Assembly: GCA_017860345.1 (NCBI GenBank)
Contig: JAFNAV010000020.1
Span: 1 to 59,318, forward strand
Length of the DNA: 59,318 nucleotides
Direction: 5' to 3'
DNA from: Bacteroidota bacterium
Lineage (GTDB): Bacteria > Bacteroidota > Bacteroidia > Bacteroidales > Paludibacteraceae
Shown here piece by piece: positions 36,865 through 47,034 of this stretch (position 1 is its first letter; the number at the start of each line of letters is the position of its first letter). The notes below the pieces were generated by a model. That model was not told where the DNA came from and did not search any database. It saw nothing but the letters and a program-made list of their open reading frames with translations. The translations under genes and the position numbers were made by a program.

Positions 36865-39800
36865 TTATGCTTTTTTTACAGAAGTTTTTACGATATATTC
36901 GTCAAAATCGAGTTCTGTCGCATCAGTAAGCTCAGTTTTTAGAACCACCGAGTTTGCCAGCGTTTGTGTAGCAATATATCCGGCATATTCCTGCACGGCG
37001 TCTTCTATTTCAGCACGATTTTCAATCTCCACCACAATCTTATCGGTGATTTCGTAACCGTTGGATTTCCGGATGTTCTGAATACGGTTTACCAACTCGC
37101 GGGCAATACCTTCGCGGAGCAATGCTTCAGTTACGGTGATGTCTAATGCCACGGTGAGTTTGCCTTCGTTGGCTACCATCCAGCCCGGCATATCTTCGGT
37201 GATGATTTCGGCATCTTCGGCTTCGATCAGCACATCGCCCGACTCCAGTTTCAGGGTATATTGACCATTGCGTTCTATTTCGCTGATTTCGTGTTTGGTC
37301 AATGTCCCGAATGCCACGGCAATTTCTTTCATCTGTTTGCCGTATTTCTTACCCAGTGTTTTGAAATTGGGTTTGATTTTCTTTACCAGATTATCCACAT
37401 CTTTATCAGCCGAAATAACTTCCAGCTCTTTGATATTTACTTCGGTTTTTACCAAATCGGCTACGTAGCTCAATTGCTCGAAGGTTTTATCGTCAGGAGC
37501 CGGAACTACAGCCTTACTAAGCGGCTGACGTACTTTCTTTTCAGCTTTCTTACGCAAAGCCAGAATCATCGAAGTGGTTTGTTGCGCCAATTGCATACAT
37601 TCCTCCAAATTGGTGTCAATCAGCGAAGCATCGTACGTTGGAAAATCAGACAGGTGAACTGATTCGCTACTGTCTTTTCCGGTAACTACGTTCAAATCGA
37701 GGAATAGTTGATCAGCAAAGAACGGAGCGATAGGTGCCATCAGGCGTGCTACAGTTTCCAGACAGGTGTAAAGTGTTTGGTAAGCCGCGATTTTATCGTC
37801 GTCGTACTCGCCACCCCAGTAGCGTTTGCGGTTCAAACGAACGTACCAGTTGCTCAGGTTTTCGCCCACGAAATCGGAAATTGCACGACCCGCACGGGTT
37901 GGCTCGTAGTTTTCGTAGTGTTCCTGTACTTCTTTTACCAATGTATTCAGCAGCGATAAAATCCAGCGGTCGATTTCCGGACGTTTTTCCATCGGGATTT
38001 CGGCTTCAGCATAAGTGAATTTATCCACGTTGGCGTACAATGCAAAGAAAGAATAGGTATTGTAAAGCGTACCGAAGAATTTGCGACGCACTTCTTCGAT
38101 ACCTTCAATGTCAAATTTCAAGTTGTCCCAAGGCGAAGCATTGGTCATCATGTACCAGCGCAAAGGGTCGGAACCGTATTTCTCGATGGTTGAGAATGGA
38201 TCGACAGCATTGCCCAGGCGTTTCGACATTTTGTTGCCGTTTTTGTCGAGCACCAAACCGTTTGAAATAACGCTTTTGAAAGCGACACTTCCTTTAAACA
38301 TCGTACTAATGGCATGAAGGGTAAAAAACCAACCTCTTGTCTGGTCAACTCCTTCACTTATAAAATCAGCCGGATAAAAGTCCCCCGACTCAACTAAATC
38401 CTTATTTTCAAATGGATAATGTAATTGAGCAAATGGCATAGCACCAGAATCGAACCAAACGTCAATCAGGTCGAGTTCGCGTTTCATCGGTTTGCCGGAG
38501 GCTGACACCAACACGATGCCATCCACATACGGACGATGAAGATCGATATTTTTTACCGCGTAATTGTCGGCAGTATATTCGCCTACTTTGAAGTTTTTAT
38601 AAGGATTTTCGGTCATGAATCCGGCCGCGATTGATTTCTCAATTTCGCTCATCAATTCTTCAACCGAACCAATACAAATTTCCTCGGTTCCATCTTCTGT
38701 ACGCCAGATAGGAAGCGGAGTTCCCCAGTATCGACTGCGACTGAGGTTCCAGTCCTGAAGGTTTTCCAGCCATTTACCGAAACGACCTGTACCAGTAGAA
38801 ACAGGTTTCCAGTTGATGGTATTGTTCAACGCCATCATCTCTTCGCGACAAGCCGTGGTGCGGATAAACCAGCTATCCAGCGGATAGTAAAGAACCGGTT
38901 TGTCAGTACGCCAGCAGTGCGGATAGGTGTGGGTATGTTTTTCTATTTTATAGGCCAAACCTTGCTGTTTCAGCATGATGCAGATAGAAACATCGAGTGT
39001 TTCGTCCTGATCAGTCAGGGTGGCATCGTAGGCATTTTTTACATAACGGCCTGCAAATTCTTTGTATTTCTCAATATCTACTTTTTCGGTTACAAACGCT
39101 GCATCCAAATCTTCAACCTTAAAGAATTTTCCGCTGCGATCCACCATGGGTTGGCGGTTGCCATCTTTATCGATAAGAAGCATTGGCGGAACGCCATTTT
39201 GTTTGGCTACGCGGTCGTCGTCCGCACCAAAAGTAGGGGCAATGTGAACAATCCCTGTACCGTCTTCAGTGGTTACAAATTCGCCGGTGATAACTTTGAA
39301 AGCTCCTTCGCCCGGATTTACCCACGGAATCAGTTGCTCGTATTCCAACCCGGCAAGTTCAGAACCTTTGTATTTGGCAATGACTTCGTATTCGTTTTTA
39401 CCAAGCACAGCACCCAATAGGTTTTCAGCGAGAATAAACTCAGCTTCAACTTTGCTGTAAGGATTGGCAGATTTTATACGAACGTAATCGATGTTCGGTC
39501 CCACGCAAAGTGCTGTGTTCGATGGCAATGTCCATGGAGTGGTGGTCCATGCCAGAAAGTATGCATTTTCTTCGCCTTTTATTTTGAACTGAACGGTGGC
39601 TGTGGTATCTTTCACATCGCGATAGCAGCCCGGTTGGTTCAATTCGTGTGTGGAAAGGCCTGTTCCGGCAGCCGGAGAATAAGGCTGAATAGTATAGCCT
39701 TTGTATAATAAGTTTTTGTTATAAAGCTGTTTGAGCAACCACCAAAGTGTTTCGATGTAACGATTGTCGTACGTGATGTACGGATCGTTCATATCCACCC

Positions 39801-40224
39801 AATAGCCCATTTTGGTGGTGAGATCTTCCCATTCGCGGGTGTATTTCATTACGTCGCGACGGCAAGCGGCGTTGTATTCATCAACAGTAATTTTTTTGCC
39901 GATGTCTTCTTTTGTAATTCCCAATGATTTTTCCACGCCCAGTTCCACCGGAAGTCCGTGCGTATCCCAGCCTGCTTTACGTTTTACCTGAAAGCCCTGC
40001 ATGGTTTTGTACCGGCAGAAAATATCCTTAATGGTACGAGCCATGACGTGGTGAATACCCGGCATACCGTTAGCCGATGGCGGACCTTCGTAAAATACGA
40101 ATGAAGGTTTGCCCTCGCGGGTTTCGATACTCTTGTGAAAAACATCGAGTTCCTGCCAACGTTTCAGTTGTTCTTTGTTTACGTCGGAGAGATTTAAGCC
40201 GGAATATTCTTTAAATTTTGTCAT
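36865..40224 (-). CDS. ileS: Isoleucyl-tRNA synthetase
   Basis: A 1119-residue class I synthetase that charges tRNA-Ile and edits misactivated valine. N-terminal PPSANGMPGIHHV corresponds to the HIGH region, WDTHGLPVEL follows, editing-domain sequences lie at about 190-390, and the KMSKS loop is NGNKMSKRLGN. The C-terminus is long and lacks an obvious Cys4 zinc site, as in the eukaryote-like IleRS class. I start at the ATG at 40224 (MTKFKEYSGLNLS) instead of 40263, matching the family's N-terminus. A -7 box is at 40318. Confidence 0.95.
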   Translation of the reverse strand: MTKFKEYSGLNLSDVNKEQLKRWQELDVFHKSIETREGKPSFVFYEGPPSANGMPGIHHVMARTIKDIFCRYKTMQGFQVKRKAGWDTHGLPVELGVEKSLGITKEDIGKKITVDEYNAACRRDVMKYTREWEDLTTKMGYWVDMNDPYITYDNRYIETLWWLLKQLYNKNLLYKGYTIQPYSPAAGTGLSTHELNQPGCYRDVKDTTATVQFKIKGEENAYFLAWTTTPWTLPSNTALCVGPNIDYVRIKSANPYSKVEAEFILAENLLGAVLGKNEYEVIAKYKGSELAGLEYEQLIPWVNPGEGAFKVITGEFVTTEDGTGIVHIAPTFGADDDRVAKQNGVPPMLLIDKDGNRQPMVDRSGKFFKVEDLDAAFVTEKVDIEKYKEFAGRYVKNAYDATLTDQDETLDVSICIMLKQQGLAYKIEKHTHTYPHCWRTDKPVLYYPLDSWFIRTTACREEMMALNNTINWKPVSTGTGRFGKWLENLQDWNLSRSRYWGTPLPIWRTEDGTEEICIGSVEELMSEIEKSIAAGFMTENPYKNFKVGEYTADNYAVKNIDLHRPYVDGIVLVSASGKPMKRELDLIDVWFDSGAMPFAQLHYPFENKDLVESGDFYPADFISEGVDQTRGWFFTLHAISTMFKGSVAFKSVISNGLVLDKNGNKMSKRLGNAVDPFSTIEKYGSDPLRWYMMTNASPWDNLKFDIEGIEEVRRKFFGTLYNTYSFFALYANVDKFTYAEAEIPMEKRPEIDRWILSLLNTLVKEVQEHYENYEPTRAGRAISDFVGENLSNWYVRLNRKRYWGGEYDDDKIAAYQTLYTCLETVARLMAPIAPFFADQLFLDLNVVTGKDSSESVHLSDFPTYDASLIDTNLEECMQLAQQTTSMILALRKKAEKKVRQPLSKAVVPAPDDKTFEQLSYVADLVKTEVNIKELEVISADKDVDNLVKKIKPNFKTLGKKYGKQMKEIAVAFGTLTKHEISEIERNGQYTLKLESGDVLIEAEDAEIITEDMPGWMVANEGKLTVALDITVTEALLREGIARELVNRIQNIRKSNGYEITDKIVVEIENRAEIEDAVQEYAGYIATQTLANSVVLKTELTDATELDFDEYIVKTSVKKA

Positions 40225-40317
40225 GAAATTAATTTTCAATTCGGTAATTACCTGTTTTTTCAAAAGGTGCGAATTAGCACATTGACTTATTGGTATATTA
40301 GCTCCTATTTAGGGCTG

Positions 40318-40325
40318 CAAAATTA
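40318..40325 (-). promoter_or_regulatory. -7 element of the ileS operon
   Basis: TAATTTTG on the minus strand, about 95 bases before the ileS start; no properly spaced TTTG. The leader between could hold regulation, but I see no T-box: Bacteroidetes generally lack these. Confidence 0.4.
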
Positions 40326-40432
40326 CAAAAATTATCCGAAAAGAAAAAAGAATCAAATGGTTGATTTGGTTTGAATTTTAACCGGTATATCTTCTGATTT
40401 GCAGGATGGTCTGAATATAAGGTTAGCTATAG

Positions 40433-40762
40433 TTATTTTTTCAGAAAACAAGTTTTTAAAACGATGCTGCTGCCATCAATTTTACAATCCACTTCTTCGG
40501 TGTTTTCGGTAAGGCGAATGCTTTTTACCCTGGTTCCGCGTTTGATTACCATCGACGATCCACGCACTTTCAGATCTTTAATTACGGTAACCGCATCTCC
40601 ATCCACCAGCGGAGCTCCATTACTGTCGCGTGGTGTTAGGTCGGGGGTGGTTTCCACTGCATTGGCATCCCATTCATGACCACAGTCGGGACATACGGTC
40701 ATTGTTCCATCAAAATAGGTGTTGCTCATATTGCATTTCGGACAATCTGGAAATTCATTCAT
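40433..40762 (-). CDS. PhnA/YjdM-like zinc-ribbon protein
   Basis: A 109-residue protein: a zinc ribbon at the N-terminus (CPKCNMSNTYFDGTMTVCPDC, Cys pairs at about 8/11 and 25/28) and a C-terminal small beta-barrel with GDAVTVIKDLKVRGSS and KRGTRVKSIRLT. Named after PhnA of the E. coli phosphonate locus, but it is not itself required for phosphonate breakdown; its role is unknown. No phosphonate genes are nearby. Confidence 0.88.
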   Translation of the reverse strand: MNEFPDCPKCNMSNTYFDGTMTVCPDCGHEWDANAVETTPDLTPRDSNGAPLVDGDAVTVIKDLKVRGSSMVIKRGTRVKSIRLTENTEEVDCKIDGSSIVLKTCFLKK

Positions 40763-40793
40763 ACGTCAATCTGTTTTTTTAGTATATAGTTTA

Positions 40794-40838
40794 ATAAAAA
40801 AGTAAACTGCCTCCGCATGGCTATACGGAAGGCAGTTT
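40794..40838 (-). terminator. Rho-independent terminator after ahcY
   Basis: Stem AAACTGCC / GGCAGTTT with a paired inner part; on the minus strand it is followed by ACTTTTTT. Confidence 0.75.
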
Positions 40839-40887
40839 GAAATATCAGTAGCTAATAGTTGTAAACTATAAGCAATTGGTTAATATG

Positions 40888-42309
40888 TTAGTATCTGTAG
40901 TGTTCCGGTTTGTACGGACCGTTTTCGTTTACGCCGATATAAGCAGCCTGTTCGGGAGTAAGTACCGTAAGTTTCACACCCAGTTGTTCCAGGTGTAAAC
41001 GGGCTACTTCTTCGTCTAAATGTTTGGGCAGACGATAAACATCCACTGCATAATCTTTGGTGTATAGTTCGATCTGTGCCAGAGTTTGGTTGGTAAACGA
41101 GTTGCTCATCACAAACGACGGATGACCTGTGGCGCAACCCAGATTCACTAAGCGTCCATCGGCCAGTAATAAAATGCTGTGCCCGTCGGGGAAAGTGTAT
41201 TTATCTACCTGTGGTTTAATATTTTCGGGTTTTATTCCCGGATATTTTTTTAGCTTGTCTACCTGAATTTCGTTATCGAAATGGCCAATATTACATACGA
41301 TGGCACCGTCTTTCATCGCAGCCATGTGATCTATTCTGATAATATCTTTGTTGCCAGTGGTGGTAACAAAGATATTTCCTTCGGCCAAAGCATCTTCTAC
41401 GGTGCTTACTTTGAATCCTTCCATAGCAGCCTGAAGCGCACAAATAGGATCAATTTCGGTTACAATAACGCGGGCGCCATAAGCCAGCATAGAGCGTGCG
41501 CAGCCTTTGCCTACATCGCCATAGCCGCATACTACCACTACTTTGCCGGCCAGCATAATATCGGTAGCACGTTTGATTCCGTCGGCCAGCGATTCGCGGC
41601 ACCCGTAAAGGTTGTCAAATTTCGACTTGGTAACCGAGTCGTTCACGTTGAACGCCGGGAAAAGCAGAGAACCTTCTTCAAGCATTTGATACAGACGGTG
41701 TACTCCGGTAGTAGTTTCTTCGGATACTCCTCGTATTTCGGGAACCATTCGTGTCCATATTCCGTTATCTACCTGAAGTACATCTTTGAGGATGGCATAA
41801 AGCAGGCGTTCGTCTTCGCCACCGGCATTTTTATTCAGTACCGAAGCATCTTTTTCGGCAGCAGCCCCTACATGTATCATCATGGTTGCGTCGCCACCAT
41901 CATCAACAATTACGGTAGGGCCTTTGTGTCCGTCGAAAGTAAGAGCTTGTAGCGTGCACCACCAATATTCTTCCAGGGTTTCGCCTTTCCATGCAAATAC
42001 CGGAACACCGGCAGCAGCAATGGCAGCCGCGGCATGGTCTTGTGTAGAATAAATATTGCAACTGCACCAGCGCACTTCGGCTCCGAGTTCTACAAGAGTT
42101 TCGATGAGAACGGCGGTTTGAATAGTCATATGGAGTGAGCCCATGATACGTGCTCCCCGAAGAGGTTTTTGTTGTCCGTATTTAGTCCGGAGAGCCATAA
42201 GTCCCGGCATTTCGTTTTCGGCCAGGATTATTTCCTTGCGACCAAAATCGGCCAGTGATATATCAGCTACTTTATAAGGTAAACTGGCAAATAATTCTGA
42301 GTTGCTCAT
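40888..42309 (-). CDS. ahcY: Adenosylhomocysteinase
   Basis: Hydrolyses S-adenosylhomocysteine to adenosine and homocysteine, recycling the product of methyltransferases. The 473-residue protein has the substrate-domain signature [13 protein letters not shown], the NAD-binding [35 protein letters not shown] and the C-terminal [11 protein letters not shown] that reaches into the neighbouring subunit of the tetramer. A -7 box TATCTTTG lies at 42366-42373 on the minus strand. Confidence 0.97.
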   Translation of the reverse strand: MSNSELFASLPYKVADISLADFGRKEIILAENEMPGLMALRTKYGQQKPLRGARIMGSLHMTIQTAVLIETLVELGAEVRWCSCNIYSTQDHAAAAIAAAGVPVFAWKGETLEEYWWCTLQALTFDGHKGPTVIVDDGGDATMMIHVGAAAEKDASVLNKNAGGEDERLLYAILKDVLQVDNGIWTRMVPEIRGVSEETTTGVHRLYQMLEEGSLLFPAFNVNDSVTKSKFDNLYGCRESLADGIKRATDIMLAGKVVVVCGYGDVGKGCARSMLAYGARVIVTEIDPICALQAAMEGFKVSTVEDALAEGNIFVTTTGNKDIIRIDHMAAMKDGAIVCNIGHFDNEIQVDKLKKYPGIKPENIKPQVDKYTFPDGHSILLLADGRLVNLGCATGHPSFVMSNSFTNQTLAQIELYTKDYAVDVYRLPKHLDEEVARLHLEQLGVKLTVLTPEQAAYIGVNENGPYKPEHYRY

Positions 42310-42365
42310 GCGTTTTTAATTATTGTTTTGATTTTTATTGTTTTATTATGTTGTAGTAAAGGCTG

Positions 42366-42373
42366 CAAAGATA
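42366..42373 (-). promoter_or_regulatory. -7 element of ahcY
   Basis: TATCTTTG on the minus strand, about 57 bases before the start codon. A TATTTTTG box for the divergent TatD gene lies at 42395-42402 on the plus strand. Confidence 0.45.
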
Positions 42374-42447
42374 CAAATTTTCGATGGAAATACGTATTTT
42401 TGTGAAGTGTTTGATGTTAAATAAAATTGCGTTGTTGAAATATAAAA

Positions 42448-43080
42448 ATGTATATTGATATTCATAGTCATAATATTTCCCCGGATAATCCCTTGACTGT
42501 CTGTAGTGTAAATGTTGCACAAGCCAAGCGAATACTTACTCCCGGATTTGATGGTTTTCTGTCGGTGGGTATACATCCCTGGGATGTACATGAAACTGAT
42601 TCTGCTATATTTGATGAAATGGTGGTGGTTGCCCAAGACAAAAGAGTGTTGGCCATAGGCGAATGCGGATTGGACAAAAACAGCAAGGCGACCATCAAGG
42701 AACAGGATTATTATTTTGAAAGACAAATATATATTTCTGAACTGCTTGAAAAGCCATTGATTATTCACTGTGTAGCGGCGTTCAACGAAGTTATAGCTTA
42801 TAAAAAGCGTTTGAAGCCAAAGCAAACATGGATTATCCATGGTTTCAGAGGAAAGCCTCAGTTGGCCGAACAGCTACTCGGACAGGGCTTTGTGTTATCG
42901 TTTGGCGAGAAGCACAATCCCGATAGCGTGGCAGTAACTCCGATTGACAAATTATGCGTGGAAACAGATGAGAGTAAGCTGCCTGTGGAGCAAATTTACC
43001 ACCATATAGCTTTGATTAAGAATTGCCGGCCTCAGGAGCTGAATGCGGCGTGCCGCTTTTTACGCATGTTTGTGTATTAA
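42448..43080 (+). CDS. TatD family metal-dependent hydrolase
   Basis: A 210-residue, shortened TatD-type protein (usual length about 255). Metal ligands remain visible: DIHSHN near the N-terminus, IGECGLDK, LIIHCVA, WIIHGFRG and ETDESKL. TatD enzymes are 3'-5' exonucleases or D-aminoacyl-tRNA deacylases; the function in this compact group is not settled. Divergent from ahcY. Confidence 0.85.
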   Translation: MYIDIHSHNISPDNPLTVCSVNVAQAKRILTPGFDGFLSVGIHPWDVHETDSAIFDEMVVVAQDKRVLAIGECGLDKNSKATIKEQDYYFERQIYISELLEKPLIIHCVAAFNEVIAYKKRLKPKQTWIIHGFRGKPQLAEQLLGQGFVLSFGEKHNPDSVAVTPIDKLCVETDESKLPVEQIYHHIALIKNCRPQELNAACRFLRMFVY

Positions 43081-43209
43081 GTTGCAGGTATTAGTTTTTT
43101 TACCATATCGCCGAAGCAAAATTGTGTTCAAAAAATTTTTTATATCGAAACTATGCGTTATAAAAACCAAATTACAAGTATTTTATCTTTTATATTGCGC
43201 AATAATTTG

Positions 43210-43217
43210 TAAATTTG
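43210..43217 (+). promoter_or_regulatory. -7 element of the S41 protease gene
   Basis: TAAATTTG, 20 bases before the ATG, followed by GCGCC. No TTTG at the expected spacing. Confidence 0.45.
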
Positions 43218-43236
43218 CGCCTTTTAAAAATTTATT

Positions 43237-44823
43237 ATGAAGAAATGTGTTTTAATTATATCCATCTGCACGATGGGTTTTGCTGCTGTTTACGGACAGG
43301 GGATTTCGTCGCTTCAACAACGTAAGCTGACAAATGCAATTTTAGCTATATCCAATTTATATGTAGATACGATTAACGATAAGAAGCTTGTGGAAACGGC
43401 AATTGAGTCGATGCTCAAGGATCTTGACCCTCATTCGTCGTACATACCTAAAGAAGAGGTGGAGCGTGTAAACGAACCACTCGAAGGTAGTTTTGAAGGT
43501 GTGGGTATTCAGTTTCAGTTGCTCGAAGATACGCTGCTGGTAGTTCAGACCATCTCGAACGCACCTGCCGAGAAAGTGGGAGTACTTGCCGGCGACCGCA
43601 TTGTTTATATCAACGATGAGCTTGTGGCCGGAGTAAAAATGCAGAATTCCGATATAATGAAACGTTTGCGTGGGCCTAAAGGAACCGAAGTTACCGTAAA
43701 AATTAAACGCAGAGGAAATAAAGAACTGCTGATTTTCAAAATTATACGTGATAAAATTCCGGTATACAGCATTGATGCACATTACATGATAGGCAAAGAT
43801 ATAGGGTATATTAAGATTAATAATTTTGGAGCCACTACGGTTGAAGAATTTCAGAAAGCATTTACCGAACTTCAGAAAAATGGAATGACATCGCTTATAC
43901 TAAGCCTGCAGGGCAATGGTGGTGGCTACCTGAATGCTGCGCAGGATTTGGCCGATGAGTTTCTGGGTAATAACCAGTTGATTGTTTATACACAAGGACT
44001 TAATCAGCCCAAAAGTGTAATGGCAGCCACTGCCAAAGGACGCTTTGAGTCAGGCAAACTGATTGTGCTTGTAGATGAATATTCGGCTTCGGCCAGCGAA
44101 ATTCTCTCGGGAGCTATACAGGACTGGGATCGCGGAATTATTGTTGGTCGCCGCACATTTGGCAAGGGTTTAGTTCAGCGGCAGTTACCTTTGGTAGATG
44201 GCTCTATGCTGCGACTTACCACAGCGCGCTATTACACGCCTACAGGCCGATGCATTCAAAAATCGTACAAAGATGGGGTAGATAAATATGAGCGAGACAT
44301 CCTCAACCGCTATAACCATGGGGAGTTTCTTCATGCCGATAGCATTCACTTCCCTGACTCGCTCCGATACCAAACGCTCAAGCTGAAACGTACGGTATAT
44401 GGCGGCGGCGGTATCATGCCGGATATTTTTGTGCCTATTGATACAACTTCATATACCGATTATCACCGGAAAATAGTGAATCGGGGTGTATTGAACAAAA
44501 TTGTAGTGCAATATAATGATAACAACAGACTTTTGCTCAAGAAGAAATATCCGACATTCGATAAATTCCGTAGCGGTTATCAGGTGGAGGATGCTTTGCT
44601 GGAGCAAATAAAACAATCGGCCGATAAAGAAAAAATAACTTTTGATGCCGTACAGTTTGAGAAGGCCAAACCATTGATAAAACTACAGATAAAGGCCTTG
44701 GTTGCAAGAGACTTATGGGATAACAACCAGTATTATCAGATTATTGATGCTGAAAATGAATCATTGACTAAGGCTCTGGAAATACTTCGGACTCCGGGAG
44801 CTTATGAGAAAATACTTAAGTAA
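43237..44823 (+). CDS. C-terminal processing protease, S41 family
   Basis: A 528-residue periplasmic serine protease. Signal peptide (1-20, AAVYGQ), N-terminal cap, PDZ domain (about 85-165, LEGSFEGVGIQF to KIKRRG) and the S41 core with the catalytic Ser in EYSASASEIL and Lys in RTFGKGLVQ. CtpA-type proteases cut unstructured C-termini in the cell envelope. The C-terminal ~130 residues form an extra helical region frequent in Bacteroidetes. Confidence 0.9.
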   Translation: MKKCVLIISICTMGFAAVYGQGISSLQQRKLTNAILAISNLYVDTINDKKLVETAIESMLKDLDPHSSYIPKEEVERVNEPLEGSFEGVGIQFQLLEDTLLVVQTISNAPAEKVGVLAGDRIVYINDELVAGVKMQNSDIMKRLRGPKGTEVTVKIKRRGNKELLIFKIIRDKIPVYSIDAHYMIGKDIGYIKINNFGATTVEEFQKAFTELQKNGMTSLILSLQGNGGGYLNAAQDLADEFLGNNQLIVYTQGLNQPKSVMAATAKGRFESGKLIVLVDEYSASASEILSGAIQDWDRGIIVGRRTFGKGLVQRQLPLVDGSMLRLTTARYYTPTGRCIQKSYKDGVDKYERDILNRYNHGEFLHADSIHFPDSLRYQTLKLKRTVYGGGGIMPDIFVPIDTTSYTDYHRKIVNRGVLNKIVVQYNDNNRLLLKKKYPTFDKFRSGYQVEDALLEQIKQSADKEKITFDAVQFEKAKPLIKLQIKALVARDLWDNNQYYQIIDAENESLTKALEILRTPGAYEKILK

Positions 44824-44980
44824 ACCAACGTTTTAGCGGGTATTCCGCAACTTATCTTTACATTGCCGTTTCTTATGGAGTGTCTGTGGTCAGACTTTCA
44901 TGGAAACGGCTTTGTGATAGTAAACAAATATTAGTGACAGCGCTAAACTTAATGGTAAGCAACGAATCAGAAAAACAAAT

Positions 44981-45592
44981 ATGACCGACCAGATTTTAAA
45001 TTACATTACTTCTAACTGGATTGAAATAGTTGGCTCCCTGCTGAGTTTGATTTATATCTTTTTATCAATCAACCAAAAGGTAAGTCTCTGGATATTTGGC
45101 TTTTTATGCTCTGCTTTATATATTGTTGTTTTCTTTCAGAGTAAGTTTTATGCCGATATGTCATTGCAGTTTTATTACCTGGGTGTAAGCGTATATGGCT
45201 GGGTGAGCTGGAAACTGGGTAAGCAAAATACCGGAGCGGATATTCCTGTAAAACGAACGAATATGAAACAGGCTCTGGTGATAAGCCTTGTTGCTATTGC
45301 GCTTTATATGCTGTATTATTATATTTTAGCCGGTTTTACCGATTCGCCACTGCCCCGTGCCGACTCCCTGACTACAGCACTCAGTATAGTAGCCACATGG
45401 ATGCTGGCCCGCAAATTAATAGACCACTGGTTGATATGGGTTTTTGTGGATGGTTTATCGGCCGGACTGTATTTTTATAAAGGTTTGTATCCTACGGCTG
45501 TTTTATTCGTACTTTATACAATAATGGCTGCGATAGGCTACTTTAAGTGGCGTAAGAGTATGGTTGGCTCTGCAAAGTCTCACTTACGTTAG
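44981..45592 (+). CDS. pnuC: Nicotinamide riboside transporter PnuC
   Basis: A 203-residue inner-membrane protein with about seven membrane segments and the family block QFYYLGVSVYGWVSW. PnuC facilitates uptake of nicotinamide riboside for NAD synthesis; related PnuT and PnuX take thiamine or riboflavin. No TPP or FMN riboswitch is visible in the 157-base leader, which favours nicotinamide riboside but does not prove it. No partner kinase is adjacent. Confidence 0.8.
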   Translation: MTDQILNYITSNWIEIVGSLLSLIYIFLSINQKVSLWIFGFLCSALYIVVFFQSKFYADMSLQFYYLGVSVYGWVSWKLGKQNTGADIPVKRTNMKQALVISLVAIALYMLYYYILAGFTDSPLPRADSLTTALSIVATWMLARKLIDHWLIWVFVDGLSAGLYFYKGLYPTAVLFVLYTIMAAIGYFKWRKSMVGSAKSHLR

Positions 45593-45626
45593 GCTCTGAC
45601 TCAGGAGTCAAGCATCGGCAAAAAAG

Positions 45627-45665
45627 AAATGACAGGCGTAGTAAATCTACAGCCTGTCATTTTTC
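45627..45665. terminator. Bidirectional terminator between pnuC and the dehydrogenase gene
   Basis: Stem AAATGACAGGC / GCCTGTCATTT with an inner GTAG/CTAC extension, A-rich on one side and T-rich on the other, between convergent genes. Confidence 0.9.
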
Positions 45666-45693
45666 TTAAATAAATATGTCTTTTCTGAAAAAA

Positions 45694-46896
45694 TCAGAGT
45701 TCCAAATCTACATCGTGCAATTCTATCCATGGTAAACCGTGAATATTGAGTTGCTCCATAAACGGATCGGGATTGAATTCTTCTACGTTGTAAACGCCCG
45801 GTTTTTTCCACAGACCTTTCATAAACATCATGGCGCCGATCATAGCAGGTACTCCGGTAGTGTAGCTTACGCCCTGTGTGCCGGTTTCCTTGTAAGCAGC
45901 TTCGTGACTGCAATTGTTGTACACGTAGTATGTTTTTTCTTTACCATCTTTCAACCCTTTGATGCGGCACCCGATAGAAGTCCAGCCGGTATAATTTTCG
46001 CCCAGATCGCCCGGATTTGGCAAAACGGCTTTCAGGAATTGAATCGGAACAATTTTCACTCCGTTGTATTCCACTTCGTCGATGCGAGCCATACCGATAT
46101 TCTGAATCACACGCAGGTGAGTAAGGTATTCCTGACCAAACGTCATCCAGAAACGGGCACGTTTAATCGTGGGGAAGTTTTTCACCAACGATTCCAACTC
46201 TTCGTGATAAATCACATAAGATTCTTTTGGACCAATTTCAGGATAATTCAACGCTTTATGAATTTCGTGCGGCTCAGTCTCCACCCACTGGCCATTTTCC
46301 CAGTATTTGCCCCGTTGCGACACTTCGCGGATATTAATTTCCGGGTTGAAGTTGGTGGCAAAAGCTTTTCCATGGTCACCGGCATTACAGTCCACAATAT
46401 CTAAGTAATGAATTTCATCGAAATGATGCTTGGCAGCGTAGGCTGTGTAAACGCTCGTAACGCCCGGATCGAAACCACAACCCAGAATGGCAGTCAGGCC
46501 GGCTTTCTCGAACTTTTCTTTGTAAGCCCATTGCCAGCTGTATTCAAAGTGAGCTTCATCTTTAGGTTCGTAGTTGGCTGTATCCAAGTAGTTTACGCCA
46601 GCTTCCAGGCAAGCGTCCATAATGGTCAGATCCTGATACGGAAGCGCCACATTGATAACCAATTCAGGCTTATGTTCGTTCAGTAATGACACGAGTTCAG
46701 GAACCACGTCGGCATCCACCTGAGCAGTTTTAATATCCACGCCGTAACGTGCTTTCACGTCGGCGGCTATCACGTCGCATTTCGATTTGGTGCGACTGGC
46801 CAAAATGATTTCAGTAAAAACATCCGGATTTTGAGCTACTTTGTGAACCACTACGGTTCCAACTCCTCCGGCACCGATAATCAATACTTTTCCCAT
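45694..46896 (-). CDS. Carboxynorspermidine/carboxyspermidine dehydrogenase (saccharopine dehydrogenase family)
   Basis: A 400-residue NAD(P)-dependent enzyme. Rossmann motif IIGAGGVGTVVVHKVAQ, then VINVALPYQDL, YLDTANYEP, GCGFDPGVTSVY and the C-terminal TTGVPAMIGAMM. The pattern fits the carboxy(nor)spermidine dehydrogenase branch, which condenses aspartate semialdehyde with putrescine, rather than true saccharopine dehydrogenase. The presence of aguA and aguB 2-4 kb away, which make putrescine, supports a polyamine role. The decarboxylase that would follow is not in the window. Confidence 0.85.
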   Translation of the reverse strand: MGKVLIIGAGGVGTVVVHKVAQNPDVFTEIILASRTKSKCDVIAADVKARYGVDIKTAQVDADVVPELVSLLNEHKPELVINVALPYQDLTIMDACLEAGVNYLDTANYEPKDEAHFEYSWQWAYKEKFEKAGLTAILGCGFDPGVTSVYTAYAAKHHFDEIHYLDIVDCNAGDHGKAFATNFNPEINIREVSQRGKYWENGQWVETEPHEIHKALNYPEIGPKESYVIYHEELESLVKNFPTIKRARFWMTFGQEYLTHLRVIQNIGMARIDEVEYNGVKIVPIQFLKAVLPNPGDLGENYTGWTSIGCRIKGLKDGKEKTYYVYNNCSHEAAYKETGTQGVSYTTGVPAMIGAMMFMKGLWKKPGVYNVEEFNPDPFMEQLNIHGLPWIELHDVDLEL

Positions 46897-47034
46897 TTTT
46901 TATTTTAAGATAAAAGAACAAAGATCAAAGAACAAAGACATTCGTAGGATCAATGTTGTTGTTTTTTATGTAATTGAAAAAATTAATAGCATACAAAAAT
47001 ACGGTTTTTTATGCAATCCCGAAAATGTAACAGA

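Noticed and set aside
41281-41952. Plus-strand open frame of 223 codons inside ahcY
   Set aside because: Shadow of a highly conserved gene on the other strand.
44824-44980. Riboswitch upstream of pnuC
   Set aside because: No TPP, FMN or NAD-II type conserved segments could be found.
45739-46404. Plus-strand open frame of 221 codons inside the dehydrogenase gene
   Set aside because: Shadow frame; the minus-strand protein has clear Rossmann and family motifs.
46905-46940. Repeated AAGAACAAAG motifs before the dehydrogenase gene, similar to bits near 8945-8975
   Set aside because: Too short and A-rich to separate from chance; not claimed as a repeat family.
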